A stretch of 48,877 bases of DNA from Welwitschia mirabilis (GCA_051453625.1 JBOZIK010000001.1:28035670-28084546); one strand, 5' to 3'. Counted from the stretch's first letter, positions 1-10,530 are shown. Numbers and translations are program-made. The notes: generated by a model from the letters alone, not told the origin.

Positions 1-337
1 TTCCATTTAAGCATAGAGTTATACATGATTTGTTCTTTACATCTTTTATAAAAATGAGGTTCATTCCACTCATAGTCACTGATCCTATGAAGAAAATATT
101 TGCATTAGTTATAGTTCCAATGATGAGGTGTTTTTATAATAACAAGTTAGTTCATAATGTTAGCATACTAAGGAGGGGGATGAGTAGAAGAGATGGCATA
201 AAGATGGTCAATAGCAAATATTTATTCATTTGGATATGAGTCATTTATGGGAATTTCATCATGAGAACAAGAAACTTAAGATAGATGATCTATAATGCTA
301 TTATGTTTTCCATCCTTATCAATGATGGTGAGTTTAA
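1..337 (-). pseudogene. Element A: RNase H C-terminus to integrase N-terminus
   Basis: Minus-strand translation gives the spacer between RNase H and integrase typical of Athila pol: a degenerate 'DHLS' site followed by SCSHDEIPINDSYPNE, then a Trp/Tyr-Ala-x-Ile-Met-Asn segment and the pre-integrase run EWNEPHFYKRCKEQIM that leads into the HHCC zinc-binding domain. The zinc-binding domain itself is off-window. Frame changes and stops show it is dead. The same segment occurs in B at about 23740-24020 and in C at about 31313-31600. The sequence breaks at 337, where the CACTA element is inserted, and resumes at 4108. Confidence 0.8.
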
Positions 338-640
338 TACTACAAGAAATATAGTCTTTTAAGGCATTTTTAATATGCCTTAAAAGGCCTTAAAAAACAT
401 CTTAAATGCTTTTAAGATGTTTCTTCACAAAATGCCTTATATAGCATCACCTTAAAGGCCTATGTGCTTTTAAGGTGTTTTTAAGGTATTTAAATAAAAA
501 TGTCTTAAAGGGATTTTGAGCCCTTTTTTTCTAGTAAGTGCCTCAAAAGCCTAAAATGACCTTTTAAGGAATTTTACTAAATAAACTCCTCAAAATCCTT
601 TTAAGGCATTTTATCAATTAAATGCCTCAAAAGGTTTAAC
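338..640 (+). repeat. CACTA left TIR and subterminal repeats
   Basis: After the terminal inverted repeat there are many direct and inverted copies of a motif like CCTTAAAAGGC or TTTTAAGGCATTT, roughly every 20-40 bases. Several neighbouring copies are palindromic. Subterminal motif arrays of this kind bind the transposase accessory protein in En/Spm-type elements (known for the family). That they do so here is inference. Confidence 0.75.
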
Positions 641-1931
641 TTAGAAAATAAAAATTACATAAAATTCTACAGTCTCTCATCTTCTACTTTACCTTCTTTC
701 TCAATGTTTATATCATCATCATTAAAAAAGTCCATTAAATATTCAAACTTACTCAATAGACTATTTGAAGATTCATAAATTTTAGATCTCTTCAGATGTA
801 GATAATCGACTGAATGGAATCAAGGTATCTTAAATAAACTAAATGATGTCAATGAAATAAATTCAATGAAAACTCTAATATATCTTAAATAATGGGTTTT
901 AAAATTTTTATATTTTATTTTTTAACAGTGCTCAACAAATTTTGATTTGTAGTATTTTATTATTTGTCACTGTTCAGTGAAACCAAATGATCATGAAATG
1001 TAATAGGTAATGACGAAAATATTAACCTCAGCATTCCTAATATTCTTATCTTTAATCCAAATTAGCATATAAAATGTTAAATTAAAATAGTATCTCAAGT
1101 CATACTGATAACTAGATAAATAAAATATAATGGTGCAAATTTATAATATGATGATACCTCTTCAAGCTAATGGAAGGCATCATACATACCTCTAAATATT
1201 TTTGAGAAAATTGCATACTAAATCTAAGTACCCATAAAATAGACCTAAATGAAGAAGTTGATCATAATATTATTTGAGAGACCCATTCATATGAAGATAG
1301 TATTATCTATTAGCTAGGCCAAGAAAAATCAGATATGATAGGATGGTAAAGTAGCAATCTAATATTATTAGAATCCAGAGAGAAATCAATTCATCAATGT
1401 ATCAATTAAAGACCAAAAAAATAAGCAGCATGAAATGATATGCAAGACTATAGATTACTAAAGATTTGAATCTATTAAGAAACTCAAGATAAAAAAGCCC
1501 TAGGAATCCTAACTAGCTAAACAAAAACTACAATTTAAGATAGTGCATACATCAAGACAAAATCCTACAGAGGATGAAAATTCTTAAGTTGCTTAAAAAG
1601 AAACAATTGATCATTAGAAGATAATAGTCAAATATAAGATAAAAATTAAATAAAAATGCATTCCTAATGGAATATTCTTTAGAAGTTAAAACAAATAGGC
1701 ATCTATCTAAACTCAAAGATTGAAGACAGTTTTACAATGAAATGTTAAAGAACCAACAAAGTAAATATTCATACATATATTGTATATGATACTGAACACC
1801 TTTTGAAATGTCTCAGCTTGCTATAGTTTAAAGATTATAGTTATCATTATTATTGAAAGAAATAAACCACATGGTTAAAGAAAAATTTACAACTAGAACA
1901 GTGTAAACATGTCAGAGATAAGAAATTCTAT

Positions 1932-2363
1932 TCATAGTGTAAGAAATTTCTTTGGCCTTCGTTTGATCTTCCTTGAAGCCCTAGGCCTCTTGTTGCTACA
2001 AGAAGAACATTTGTACTATGTGATATGTCCTACTCGAGTAGGTGTAATTTTTACACATTTTCCATGAAACCATTTTTCACAAATATCACAGCATATCCAA
2101 AACTCATCAGAATCATAATTTTTATCACAAGCACCATACAATGTATTATCATGCTTATCATCTTCCTCTTTAACTACTGAATCATCTTCATCTTTAAGAG
2201 GTGGCAACTTCGGTGTTTTAGCTTGTGATTCAAAAGCTCATAACCCAAATTTGTTCTTGCTACTATTGTTATTAGCAATAGATGACTTTTTCTTTGATTG
2301 TTTCTTTGCAACACCAATCATGATCTCAAAAATAGTTGAAAGGTCATTAATCATGTTAAAGAG
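1932..2363 (-). pseudogene. Alfin-like PHD-finger protein, 3' exon fragment captured by the CACTA element
   Basis: The minus-strand reading begins at 2363 after a plausible splice acceptor (pyrimidine-rich tract ending GCAG) with LFNMINDLSTIFEIM, the Alfin-domain end. It continues through an acidic linker to a C-terminal PHD finger with [30 protein letters not shown] and YKCSSCSNKR. The C4HC3 zinc ligands are largely present; the first CxxC pair reads C-D-K instead of C-G-x-C. Alfin-like proteins are plant nuclear PHD readers of H3K4me3. Two in-frame stops interrupt it: TGA after KFGL, explicable as CGA to TGA, and TAG before YKCSSC, explicable as CAG to TAG. The frame ends with TGA at 1932. 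Earlier exons were not found. It is genomic (intron-flanked), not retrocopied, and lies wholly inside the CACTA element, so it is a transduplicated fragment. Confidence 0.85.
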
Positions 2364-3779
2364 CTGCCTCATGTAATAGTAAGAGGTCATTTAATAAATA
2401 GTAAATGAACTTACACAAACTATACTTTAGAAATAAAAAAAATGCTATCTTAAAAATTTATAATAGTAAGTTAACTTTTATCCTTAAGCATTAATGAGAA
2501 GAGAGGAAATCCTAAAAGACGAGGAAAATACATAGTGAATCATTGGAAATGGCAGCAAATATTTATATTTTGGAATGTCCTCATTATGCTAACTTAAGTT
2601 TCATTATTTCCTTTTGACATCAGAATCTAAATTCAATNNNNNNNNNNGGAAATAATTCACATAAAATCATTTAACGTGAGAAGATGAACTTACACCAATC
2701 CATAATAGTTCTCAATAGAATGTCTTAGAAATTGTTGAAAAACATGGAGTACATAGTAAGAAGATCCTAGAAGCAGAAAAATAAAATAAAAGAATTTGAA
2801 TGATAAAATAGCTTAAATAGAAGAAATAGTAATTGTGGTTGGTCTTATACATACATACTTCTAAATTCATAGTATTACAGAAAAGACTGAAAATAAAATA
2901 ATATAAGTATCCTAAAGATGAAAAACAAGTGCTGAAATGAAGGTGAAACATATTATTATGAAAAGCAATGGAGATTAAAGATCTCACTTAAAATCATAGA
3001 AATATTTAAGAGATATAGGTAAATCATTCACAAGCGAAGGAGTCCAAGAATAAAACCCTAAAAATGAGGAATAAAGTGATAACACTACATCTCAAATAAA
3101 AAAACACGAAAAAATAACCTGAATAACATAACAGCCGATGAAATTATGAAGATTCATGAGGACAATTAAGCATAGATCATGAATCTTCTCAATGATACTC
3201 TTTTACAGTTTTTTGTAGATGCTAGATAATCTCTATTTCCATTAAATCTATTGAAATGAAATGAAATACAATAAAAAACCCCTCCTCATTTTTAATTAAT
3301 AGTGCATACCAATTCCTAAAAACCATCAAGGCTTCTGAAATACACTCTCCAAGTTCTGGTCTTTATATGCTAATGGGGTGGACCCATCCATCTCCTTTCA
3401 AGAGCTTGGTTTAGACTCCTTTTTAATTTTTAAACATGTTTAGAGGTAGGTACCTTTATTTTTTTTAAATATTTTCTGATAAAACTTGATATTTAATAAA
3501 ATAAACAAAAGAACAATGTCACATTAACAAAAAAAAAACCTTAAAAAGAAAACATCCTAGAGATGCTAAGCAACTATCTCAAACTCTAAATCAACAATGA
3601 GTTGAAGGAAGCTGCGAAGACCTACATTTATATAAGTTAAGTAAAGAATGAATCAAGCCTTCAAAGGAATGAAACAAAGCAAATAAAAAAAATAGATAAC
3701 ATCTTTAATAGATCCTTTATTTAAAGAGAATAATTGACTCATTGAAGCAATCATGCCAAATTTTGAAATGCCTCTATGT

Positions 3780-4107
3780 GCAAGGTTTTATTTTTAGGAA
3801 TGGGCAGAAATTCTTTGTAAAAGTAAACCAAGAATTCACGGCATTTGTTAATTAAACACCTTCAAAGAGGTAGGCTTCTATGGCATTTTTTTAATTAAAC
3901 ACTCTAAAAGGTCAAAAGCATTAATGCATTTTTTATAAATGCCTTCAAAATCTTCAACAAGGGCTTTTAAGGCATTTATTTTAAAAAATGCTTTAAAAAG
4001 ATTATAATTTTTTTCCAAAGGTTTTTATTGAAATGAATGCCTTAAAATTTCCAATAAATAATGCATTTATTTAAATAAACACTTAAAAGCCTCTATTTCT
4101 TATAGTG
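3780..4107 (-). repeat. CACTA right TIR and subterminal repeats
   Basis: This is the mirror of the left end: repeated GGCATTT, TTAAAAGGC and AATGCCTT motifs over about 320 bases, ending in TTTCTTATAGTG at 4107. The motif density drops sharply inside 3780. Confidence 0.72.
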
Positions 4108-4420
4108 TAAATGCTTACATGAGAAGCATCCATCTAATAAGTCTAGCATTAGAATCTTTCTTAGTCATAAGATAGCATATTACTACATGACCTATGTAAA
4201 CATTAATGTGGAAGCCAATAAGATAATGTTAAATATAATCAAGGTAAAAGATAATGAAATGCATTTTCTGTTTAGTAATAATGTAGTTGGATTGAGCTTT
4301 GGATAAAGTTTTACTAAGATAGGATAAAACTTTAAAACTAATTTCATATTTTTATCTAAGAAAACCATCCATAGCAATGTTGCTTACACCACACATGATT
4401 TCAAAATCTTTAGTCTAATC
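4108..4420 (-). pseudogene. Element A: RNase H domain
   Basis: On the minus strand, FEIMCGVSNIAMDGFL is followed by LSKTLSKAQSNYIITKQKM, then HYLIGFHINVYIGHVVI and ARLIRWMLLM. This is the plant Ty3/gypsy RT-RNase H layout. The expected catalytic Asp of the C-D-A-S site reads Gly, the Glu of T-E-K-E reads Lys, and the Asp of Y-T-D-H reads Gly, so all three acidic residues are lost. The domain continues to the left of the CACTA insertion at 337. Confidence 0.82.
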
Positions 4421-4449
4421 GGGACTAATGACAATAGGTTTAGAATAAA

Positions 4450-5290
4450 TGTTTTCCTTAAGTGTATCAAATCCAAGTTAACATGAATTAGTCTAATCAA
4501 TTTTAGTATCTTTTTCGAGTAATGAGTAAAGGGATTTACAAACCTTAACATAATCATGAATAAAACAATAATAGAAACTAGCATAATCAAGGTATGATTT
4601 AATTTATTTAACATTAGTTAAAGGGCTAAGGTTTTTAGTGATATTAACTTTTGTAGGATTCATCTTAATCCCTTCCTTCAAACTATGATGACTTGAAATA
4701 ATTTCATAACGACAAGGAGAAAACATTTTTTCCAACTCAAATGTAGACCACTATCTATACATCAATCCAAGACTTTCTTTAATCTTTCTATGATTTTTTT
4801 AAATGTTTCATCAAATATGGAGAAGTTATCGATAAATATTTTAATAGAATCCTTTATTATATTAAAAAATATCCTCATCATTACTTTTTGAAAAGTTCTT
4901 GTAGTATTTTAAAGTATAAAAGACATTCGTCTAAAGATAAAGATTCCAAAGGATGAGGTAAAGATTGTTTTAGCTTGGTCTTTACTTACTACAAAAACTT
5001 GATTATAGCTACTATACCCATCAATAAAATAATATTAGACATAACCTTAAATTCTATCAAGCACTTGATCAAGAAAGGATGAAAGGCAATGATCCTTTTT
5101 AGTAACCTTACTAAGTTTTCTAAAATTAATGCACATCTTCCATTTCCATATTTTTCTAGAAATACTATCAAAGGGCTAATCCACTCACTATTGGATATAG
5201 CATAGATGAACCCAACATCCATAAGTTTAATAATTTCATCTTTAACTACTTGCTTAAGAATTAAGTTGAGCCTTCATTAGGGTTGCCTAA
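4450..5290 (-). pseudogene. Element A: reverse transcriptase
   Basis: An open stretch at 4989-5222 shows the RT N-terminal motif (D-V-G-F-I-Y-A-I-S-N-S-E-W-I-S-P), a degenerate lysine-rich loop, and the HPFLIKCL segment that corresponds to the usual 'YPLPFLDQ'. The active site, normally F-M-D-D, reads F-I-D-N near 4830. The thumb and connection region runs to about 4450. Stops and frameshifts are present throughout. It lies between the protease-RT linker and RNase H, as in the family. Confidence 0.85.
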
Positions 5291-5969
5291 TAGGTTTAGT
5301 ATTATCCTTAAGGTAAATTTTCTATTGGACTATGGAAAGTAGGATGGTAACTAAGTATTTATGAGTCTAATAAAAGGAATCTCTTTAGAAGTTTAGAGTG
5401 AGATCAAGTTAGATTCTTGCTGAAGAATAATAAGATCACTTGTTATTAAAGGATTCTTTAAATTATTAGATAGGAAAATATATTTTAGACCTTTGGGCAA
5501 CTCCTTTAGTTCTAAGTTATAATTTTTAACTATCATCCTATTTATCATGGAAATGATGGACATGAGATGACACTCTTTAAAAAGTTTTCCTTATTGAGAG
5601 AATATGTTGGGTTTCCTTGAAAGATTTCTCATTCTCATATTTAAGACAATGTATTTCGGTCAAGTCATCATATCAAGTTGATTCCTGTAGGATTATCAAT
5701 CTCTCCTCAATTGAATAATGTTGTAAAAACAAGGTTGATTTAAGTTATTCTTCTAAGTTAAACTCATCTTTTGTTTCTTTTTTAGTAGCATCAAAAACTC
5801 AAATGACAAACTTTTTATTGCCTTGATGACATTCCATCATTCCAATTCATTTATCAATGANNNNNNNNNNNNNNNNNNNNNNNNNNNNNNNNNNNNNNNN
5901 NNNNNNNNNNNNNNNNNNNNNNNNNNNNNNNNNNNNNNNNNNNNNNNNNNNNNNNNNNNNTTGCCTTGA
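5291..5969 (-). pseudogene. Element A: protease-RT linker, with N gap
   Basis: This is the degenerate coding linker shared with B (about 25215-25790), C (about 32760-33310) and F. It includes one copy of the family palindrome at about 5537-5575. The gap at 5861-5960 is flanked by exact 43-bp copies (5818-5860 and 5961-6003) and is probably spurious. Confidence 0.65.
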
Positions 5970-6370
5970 TGACATTCCATCATTCCAATTCATTTATCAA
6001 TGATATAAGGGTTAGTTACACAAAAGGCTCTTTCTAAGAGTAGTGGATAACCTCCATCATATTCTATCTTAATTATGACTATATCTATGAGATAAAAAGC
6101 TTCCTCTATTTGAATGACTAAGTCCTTGATAATCCGTAAGGCTTTCTTCATTGAAGTATTAGCCAATTCTAAGATAATTCATGTAGGTTCTATTCTATTT
6201 TCCAACCTAAGTCTTTCACATATGTGAATAGGCATGTTGTTTACACTAGCTCCTATGTAAATTAAAGCCTTTTGAATTATTTTATTTCTTTTTAAAGTAA
6301 TGCTCACTGTTGCTGCCTCAGGGTCTTTAAATTTAGAATACTTTTTCATGGCTAAGTTGAAAATAGATTA
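5970..6370 (-). pseudogene. Element A: aspartic protease
   Basis: Minus-strand reading: K-A-L-I-Y-I-G-A-S-V-N-N-M-P, then HICERLRLENRIEPT and KALRIIKDLVIQIEEAFY. This is the Athila-type pol protease, in which the active site is normally L-I-D-L-G-A-S. The catalytic Asp reads Tyr here, so the enzyme would be dead even without frame breaks. Confidence 0.8.
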
Positions 6371-6379
6371 AGCAAGAAA

Positions 6380-8239
6380 AAGTTTTCTTAGATTGATACA
6401 TTTTTATTTTCTTCTTACTACATCTTTTCATAACTTAGAATATTTAGGATTTTTTTGCAAGTATTTCCAAAAAGATAAGTTGTTGTTTATCTCTTGCATT
6501 AAGGTTTTCAATTTCTCATCATAAGTAGGATTTGTGTTTAACCTATCAAGCTAAGGAGTAAATATTTTCTTTCCTTTATTTTCTTGTGAATAATTTTTAG
6601 TGGTGGTTTTAACATATGATGTTGATGGCAAGTTATATGAGTCCAAAATTTCTACATTATCTTCTTTATTACTTTATTCATTATTTTTAGAAGTTGAAAC
6701 CTGATTAGTATGAGGTGTTATATCATTTTTACTTCTCATTACTACTTTTAAATCTCTCTTGAATTCATTGGATTGGGTAAAGGTTGAAATGTAAGAGACC
6801 CTTATGGTCTTTGATTTGTGAGCATTGTTTGTCAAAGCAAATTCACTAAGTTTTCACTATTACTATTAGTCATTTCTTACATCTTCTTCAATTCTTCTAT
6901 GGAATCTCTAAGTGATCATTTTGATTTGGTTGAAAATTGAGGTTATTTAGTTGGAAGTTTAAATTTCTAAGTATATTCTTAAAAGGTTTCCATTGTGATT
7001 TTCCACCTAATCTTTGTTGAAATTATTATTGGATTTTAAAGTTAGGTATTCTTTAGTTAAATGCAACACATACCTGCTCAAATATCTTCTCTTTATAAGT
7101 TGATAATAAGGGACACTTTTTAGTTAGATAAGATATGTATTCACAAATATTACATATTGAAGTTGTTTTTTTCATTTTTTAGTCATTTGAATCAACTATC
7201 AATTGAGTTTACTTCTTTAAAGTGGTATTGAAATCCTTTATTAAGTTGGTTGAATTACCTCGTTCTTATTCTTTCTCATGTTTTACTTCTTTTAAATCTT
7301 TTATGATTTGGCCTATAGTTTAATTTTCCTTAGTGGATTATGGCTAAGTTTGACTTAGTTCTATTAGATTTTCAAGACATTACATGCATCCTGTAAACTA
7401 AGTTAATTAAGTTACCATCACAAGAAAAGTCTACAAGTTATTTATTTTGACTACTCAATCCACTGTATAAATAAGAGACTAATTTGTCTTTACAGAATTC
7501 ATTAATAGGATTAGAATGGATATCTATGATAAAACACTCATATGTTTTGGCATAATCCTCATGTGGTTGTTGCTAAAAGTTGATAACTTCCTTTTTTCTT
7601 TTTCTCATGTTACTTTCACTCAAAAATATTTTAATAAAGACTTATTGTACTTGACTCCATAATTTAGGACTCTTATGTGAAATGGTTTTAAGCCAAAGTT
7701 TTACCTTTTCTCTAAGTGTGACTGAAAAATAATCATGTAACTATGATCATTAATGTATTTCTTATCATTTCCTAAGATAATCATAAATTATTTAATATCA
7801 ACTAGATGTTGAAAATATAAGATAGGCATTAAAATTTCTTAATTCTACATCATTACTAGCAAGTAAATTCAAAGTATTTTGGATTTTACATTTTTTATTA
7901 GTAATTAACTCTCTAAGATTAACATTTGAATTCAAACTAGAAGTTCCTATCATTATTGATGTATTAAATGAAGTAATTTATTTTTGGTTTTGTGAGGATG
8001 TCAACATAGATGAAGAAGAAATGATGCAATCTACTTCTATCCTATAATTTTAACAACTTTCTTTTACAGAATCTGACTTTAAAATAATAAAAGAAAAAAA
8101 TATTCTTTTTTAATTATTAGAATTTGCATGCCTAGAATGTGCATACCTAGATTTTTATTAAAGTCAAATAATCATTTTCTAATATTTTTTCAATCAAGTT
8201 CCACTCTCTCTGATATTTCATTTTTCTACCAGAATTCAT
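6380..8239 (-). pseudogene. Element A: gag polyprotein
   Basis: The start is taken as the ATG at 8239 (minus), giving MDMMNSGRKM, homologous to MNSGRN in C and to positions where B and the second C copy have GTG. The capsid-like retrotransposon gag region covers about 7250-7950. A degenerate zinc knuckle near 7150-7190 reads ICEYISYLTKKCPLL, with its histidine lost. Stops and frameshifts occur throughout. The protein would normally form the virus-like particle. Confidence 0.78.
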
Positions 8240-8615
8240 CATGTCCATGCATATCTTAGATATCAAACAAAAACTGAAATAAAAAATAACTAAAAATCAT
8301 CCACCTTTTCATGGGGACAATAAAGAAGAGCATTGTAATCTTTTATTACTACTACTAACAAAAAGAAAATTTATGAAAGAAAATTTAAATTCAAAAATAT
8401 AAATTATAATTTTCAATGTTATGGGGATGATTGAAAGGATGACAGTGAATTTTAAAACTACAAAAAATAAAAAATTTCTGAAATAAACCTGCTAACTACA
8501 ATAAAAAAATATAGTACTATTTTAAATAAATAACCTAAACTAAAATTCAAGGTACTTATCTAGATAGTGACAATCCTCTAACTCCTTATGGCATTTCTCA
8601 GTAATGATCCAAAAA
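8240..8615 (-). other. Element A: 5' leader and primer binding site
   Basis: This untranslated leader lies between the LTR and gag. It holds two copies of the family palindrome (about 8301-8340 and 8411-8450). The PBS, minus-strand 8611 to 8594, reads TGGATCATTACTGAGAAA. It aligns with the tRNA-Asp complement TGGCGCCGTTGCCGGGGA if one base is deleted, and all remaining differences are transitions. Confidence 0.7.
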
Positions 8616-9000
8616 TGTGGTAGTGTGAATTTATGCAATATTTATGTCCTTAAGAAAAACCTATAAATCACAATACTTTTAGAAGACACATACTAATATA
8701 AACAGAAGTTAATTCAAATGTCATAATCTATTGAAGCCATTAGGATAGAAGTTAGAAATTTTACAAAGTATTTTTTTCTTTCCATTTTAGTAAATAACAA
8801 TGAACAATAATGCAAATAAAATGTAAGATGAATGATGGTAAAATGCAATGGATGCAATGCAATTATAATGAGTTCTATTCGGATTTCAATCCGCCTATCA
8901 CAAGAATTAGCTCTTTATAATTAAAATCAATTAGAAAAAGTTCATCACTTATTCTTAAACAACATGAACTATAACATATGCCAAAAAGAATATGGGTAAT
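8616..9000 (-). repeat. Element A: 5' LTR, first piece
   Basis: This begins TGTGGTAGTG (family start TGTTGCAGTG) and aligns with the first 380 bases of all other LTR copies. It is cut at 9000 by the insertion of C, leaving the TSD copy GTAAT at 8996-9000. The remainder lies at 39012-39882. Confidence 0.82.
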
Positions 9001-9934
9001 TATTTTAGTGTGAATTTGTGCAATCTTTAAGTTTTTTAGGTGAACTTATAAATCACAATACTTGCATAAAATACACATTAGTATAGATGGGAGATAACCT
9101 AAATATCATAATTCATTGAAGGCACTAAGCTTAGAGTTATAAAATTGATTTCACAAAGAGTATTTTTGGTCATTTATCTTTTAATAAATTAATGTAAACA
9201 AATATAAAAATATAATGCAATAATGAATGAAGATGAAATGTAATAAATAACATGTGAAGGAGATGAGTTATATTTGGATCCTAATTCTTCTATCATAATA
9301 ACTATCTCTCTATAATTCAAATCAATTAAGAAGATTTCATTGCTTATTGCTAACCAATGCAAACTATGAAATATCCCAAATAGAATATATAATGTAAAAG
9401 TGAAGAAAAGTAAGGGTATTTATAGTTTTACATTGAAGTTCTAGAAGTTCAATCATAGAAGTTAGAGAAGAAACCCTAGTATCCCAAATGTGTCACATGA
9501 CCTCATTACAAAGATAAATCTTTCCATTCATAGAAAAATAGATGTCATCTTGACTATTATGAAGATTAACATGAGGACGTTACCTCATGTTAAAAGGTAC
9601 TTCATCAGCTTTAGGTCCCATGGTTAGATTCATAACCTTCATCCATGTCAGTAGTGCTATCATCTTACTTGTCATGGGGATGACAGAGGGGATGATAGGA
9701 TTCTTCATCTTCAATCTTAAAAGTAAATCAATCCTCTATGTAGTACATCCTTCTTCCAAACTATGAAGTGTCATAGTAAGCCTGAGAAGCTTCCAAATAT
9801 GCTAAGAATCACATGTTTTAGTGATCATCCTATTAGTTCCCTATAATCATTAATATTGCATCTAAGCCTATATAAAAGTTTTGTAAAGCCACTTAAAATA
9901 CACCATCAAATTTCTACAAATTGGCATTGCAACA
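9001..9934 (-). repeat. Element C: 3' LTR (internally deleted)
   Basis: It starts TATTTTAGTG (degenerate TGTTGCAGTG) and ends GCAACA at 9934. It is 934 bp against about 1250 bp elsewhere. About 300 bases present in B, C 5' and A (the segment with the 'GAGACTCAAC...CACTAAGG' block) are missing near 9380-9410. Two family palindromes are at about 9546-9590 and 9657-9698. Confidence 0.82.
9657..9698. repeat. Best-preserved copy of the family double-stem palindrome
   Basis: The outer arms are CTATCATC (9657-9664) and GATGATAG (9691-9698). The inner arms are TGTCAT (9670-9675) and ATGACA (9680-9685) around a GGGG loop. The internal loop is symmetric, 5 nt on each side. Related 42-44 nt copies recur in the LTRs, leaders, post-pol region and protease-RT linkers of the family. 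Function unknown. Confidence 0.8.
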
Positions 9935-10142
9935 TAGCCTCATACTTAGCCTTATCAATCCCTAATAAAGTAAGTGATCAACTATATTATGAGCTAATAT
10001 GACTAAGATAAATAGAAACTAGAAAAATGTAAATTGAGTTCAATTTAATCATGTAGAAATAGATATTTTAAACTAATTAACTAGGACTTATACTACCATA
10101 TTCATAAGCCTTCTATTTAAGCACATTATTATAGAATGAATA
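9935..10142 (-). other. Element C: post-pol region adjoining 3' LTR (with polypurine tract)
   Basis: Directly right of the LTR the plus strand is pyrimidine-rich (TAGCCTCATACTTAGCCTT), so the minus strand offers a degraded polypurine tract. The block aligns with B 20493-20700 and G 44682-44870. It is cut at 10142 by element E (TSD GAATA, 10138-10142) and resumes at 16272. Non-coding here. Confidence 0.75.
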
Positions 10143-10530
10143 TGTAACATCCAATAATTTCTAATGTTGAAAAAAATCAAATCTTCCTTTTAATTCTTAG
10201 CTCTGATACTAAAATGTAAGACCCTAAATTTTATAGTTGAAACTTTAAGACTTACTTTATTACTTTGATACAAAAATGTGAAACCCTAAATTTCATAGTT
10301 GAAACTTCAAGACTTACTTTATTGCTCTGATACCAAAATGAAACATCCTGAAATTTACATCTTTAAAAATCTTCAAACTTACTAAATAGCTCTGATACTA
10401 AAATGTAATGACTTAAAATTCTACCATTTTAAAACTTGCTTTGAAGCTCTGATACCAAAATGTAAGGGCCTAAAAATTTTACCATTGAAAAATCAAACAC
10501 GCTCTAATACCAAAATGTAATGCCCCAAAG
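10143..10530 (-). repeat. Element E: tandem LTR-end/PBS array
   Basis: About seven tandem units of 55-70 bases begin near 10143, 10215, 10275, 10338, 10403, 10460 and 10516. Each begins with an LTR-like start (TGTAAGACCCTAAATTT or a variant) and all but the last end with GCTCTGATACCAAAA or a close variant. On the minus strand each unit therefore reads LTR end (...TTACA), then TTTTGGTATCAGAGC, the initiator-Met PBS. Confidence 0.82.

Larger units (their letters stand above)
338..4107. mobile_element. CACTA (En/Spm-type) DNA transposon carrying a host gene fragment
   Basis: The left terminus is TACTACAAGAAATATAG at 338 (first C mutated to T). The right terminus, read on the minus strand, is CACTATAAGAAATAGAGG from 4107 inward. 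The two inverted ends agree at about 15 of 19 positions. A 3-bp TSD, TAA, is present at 335-337 and 4108-4110, as expected for the superfamily. The flanks join into one continuous RNase H segment of element A when compared with B, C and F. Both subterminal zones carry dense short repeats. No transposase (TNP2/Plant_tran type) is recognisable in the 3.8 kb, so it is non-autonomous. It contains an Alfin-like PHD exon (1932-2363). The rest (641-1931 and 2364-3779) is AT-rich with nothing recognisable and a 10-N gap at 2638-2647. Confidence 0.88.

Noticed and set aside
2712-2987. 91-residue open frame on the minus strand inside the CACTA element
   Set aside because: Phe/Tyr/Leu-rich composition expected from AT-rich DNA, no domain, no match to Alfin-like N-terminal exons or transposase.
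8616-9934. Tandem LTR or LTR duplication (two LTR starts 385 bases apart)
   Set aside because: The first piece continues at 39012-39882, and the TSD GTAAT/ATAAT shows it is one LTR split by element C.
10200-10515. tRNA-Met-like gene fragments because of repeated TGGTATCAGAGC complements
   Set aside because: Only the 12-15 base PBS complement is present next to LTR ends; no tRNA arms.
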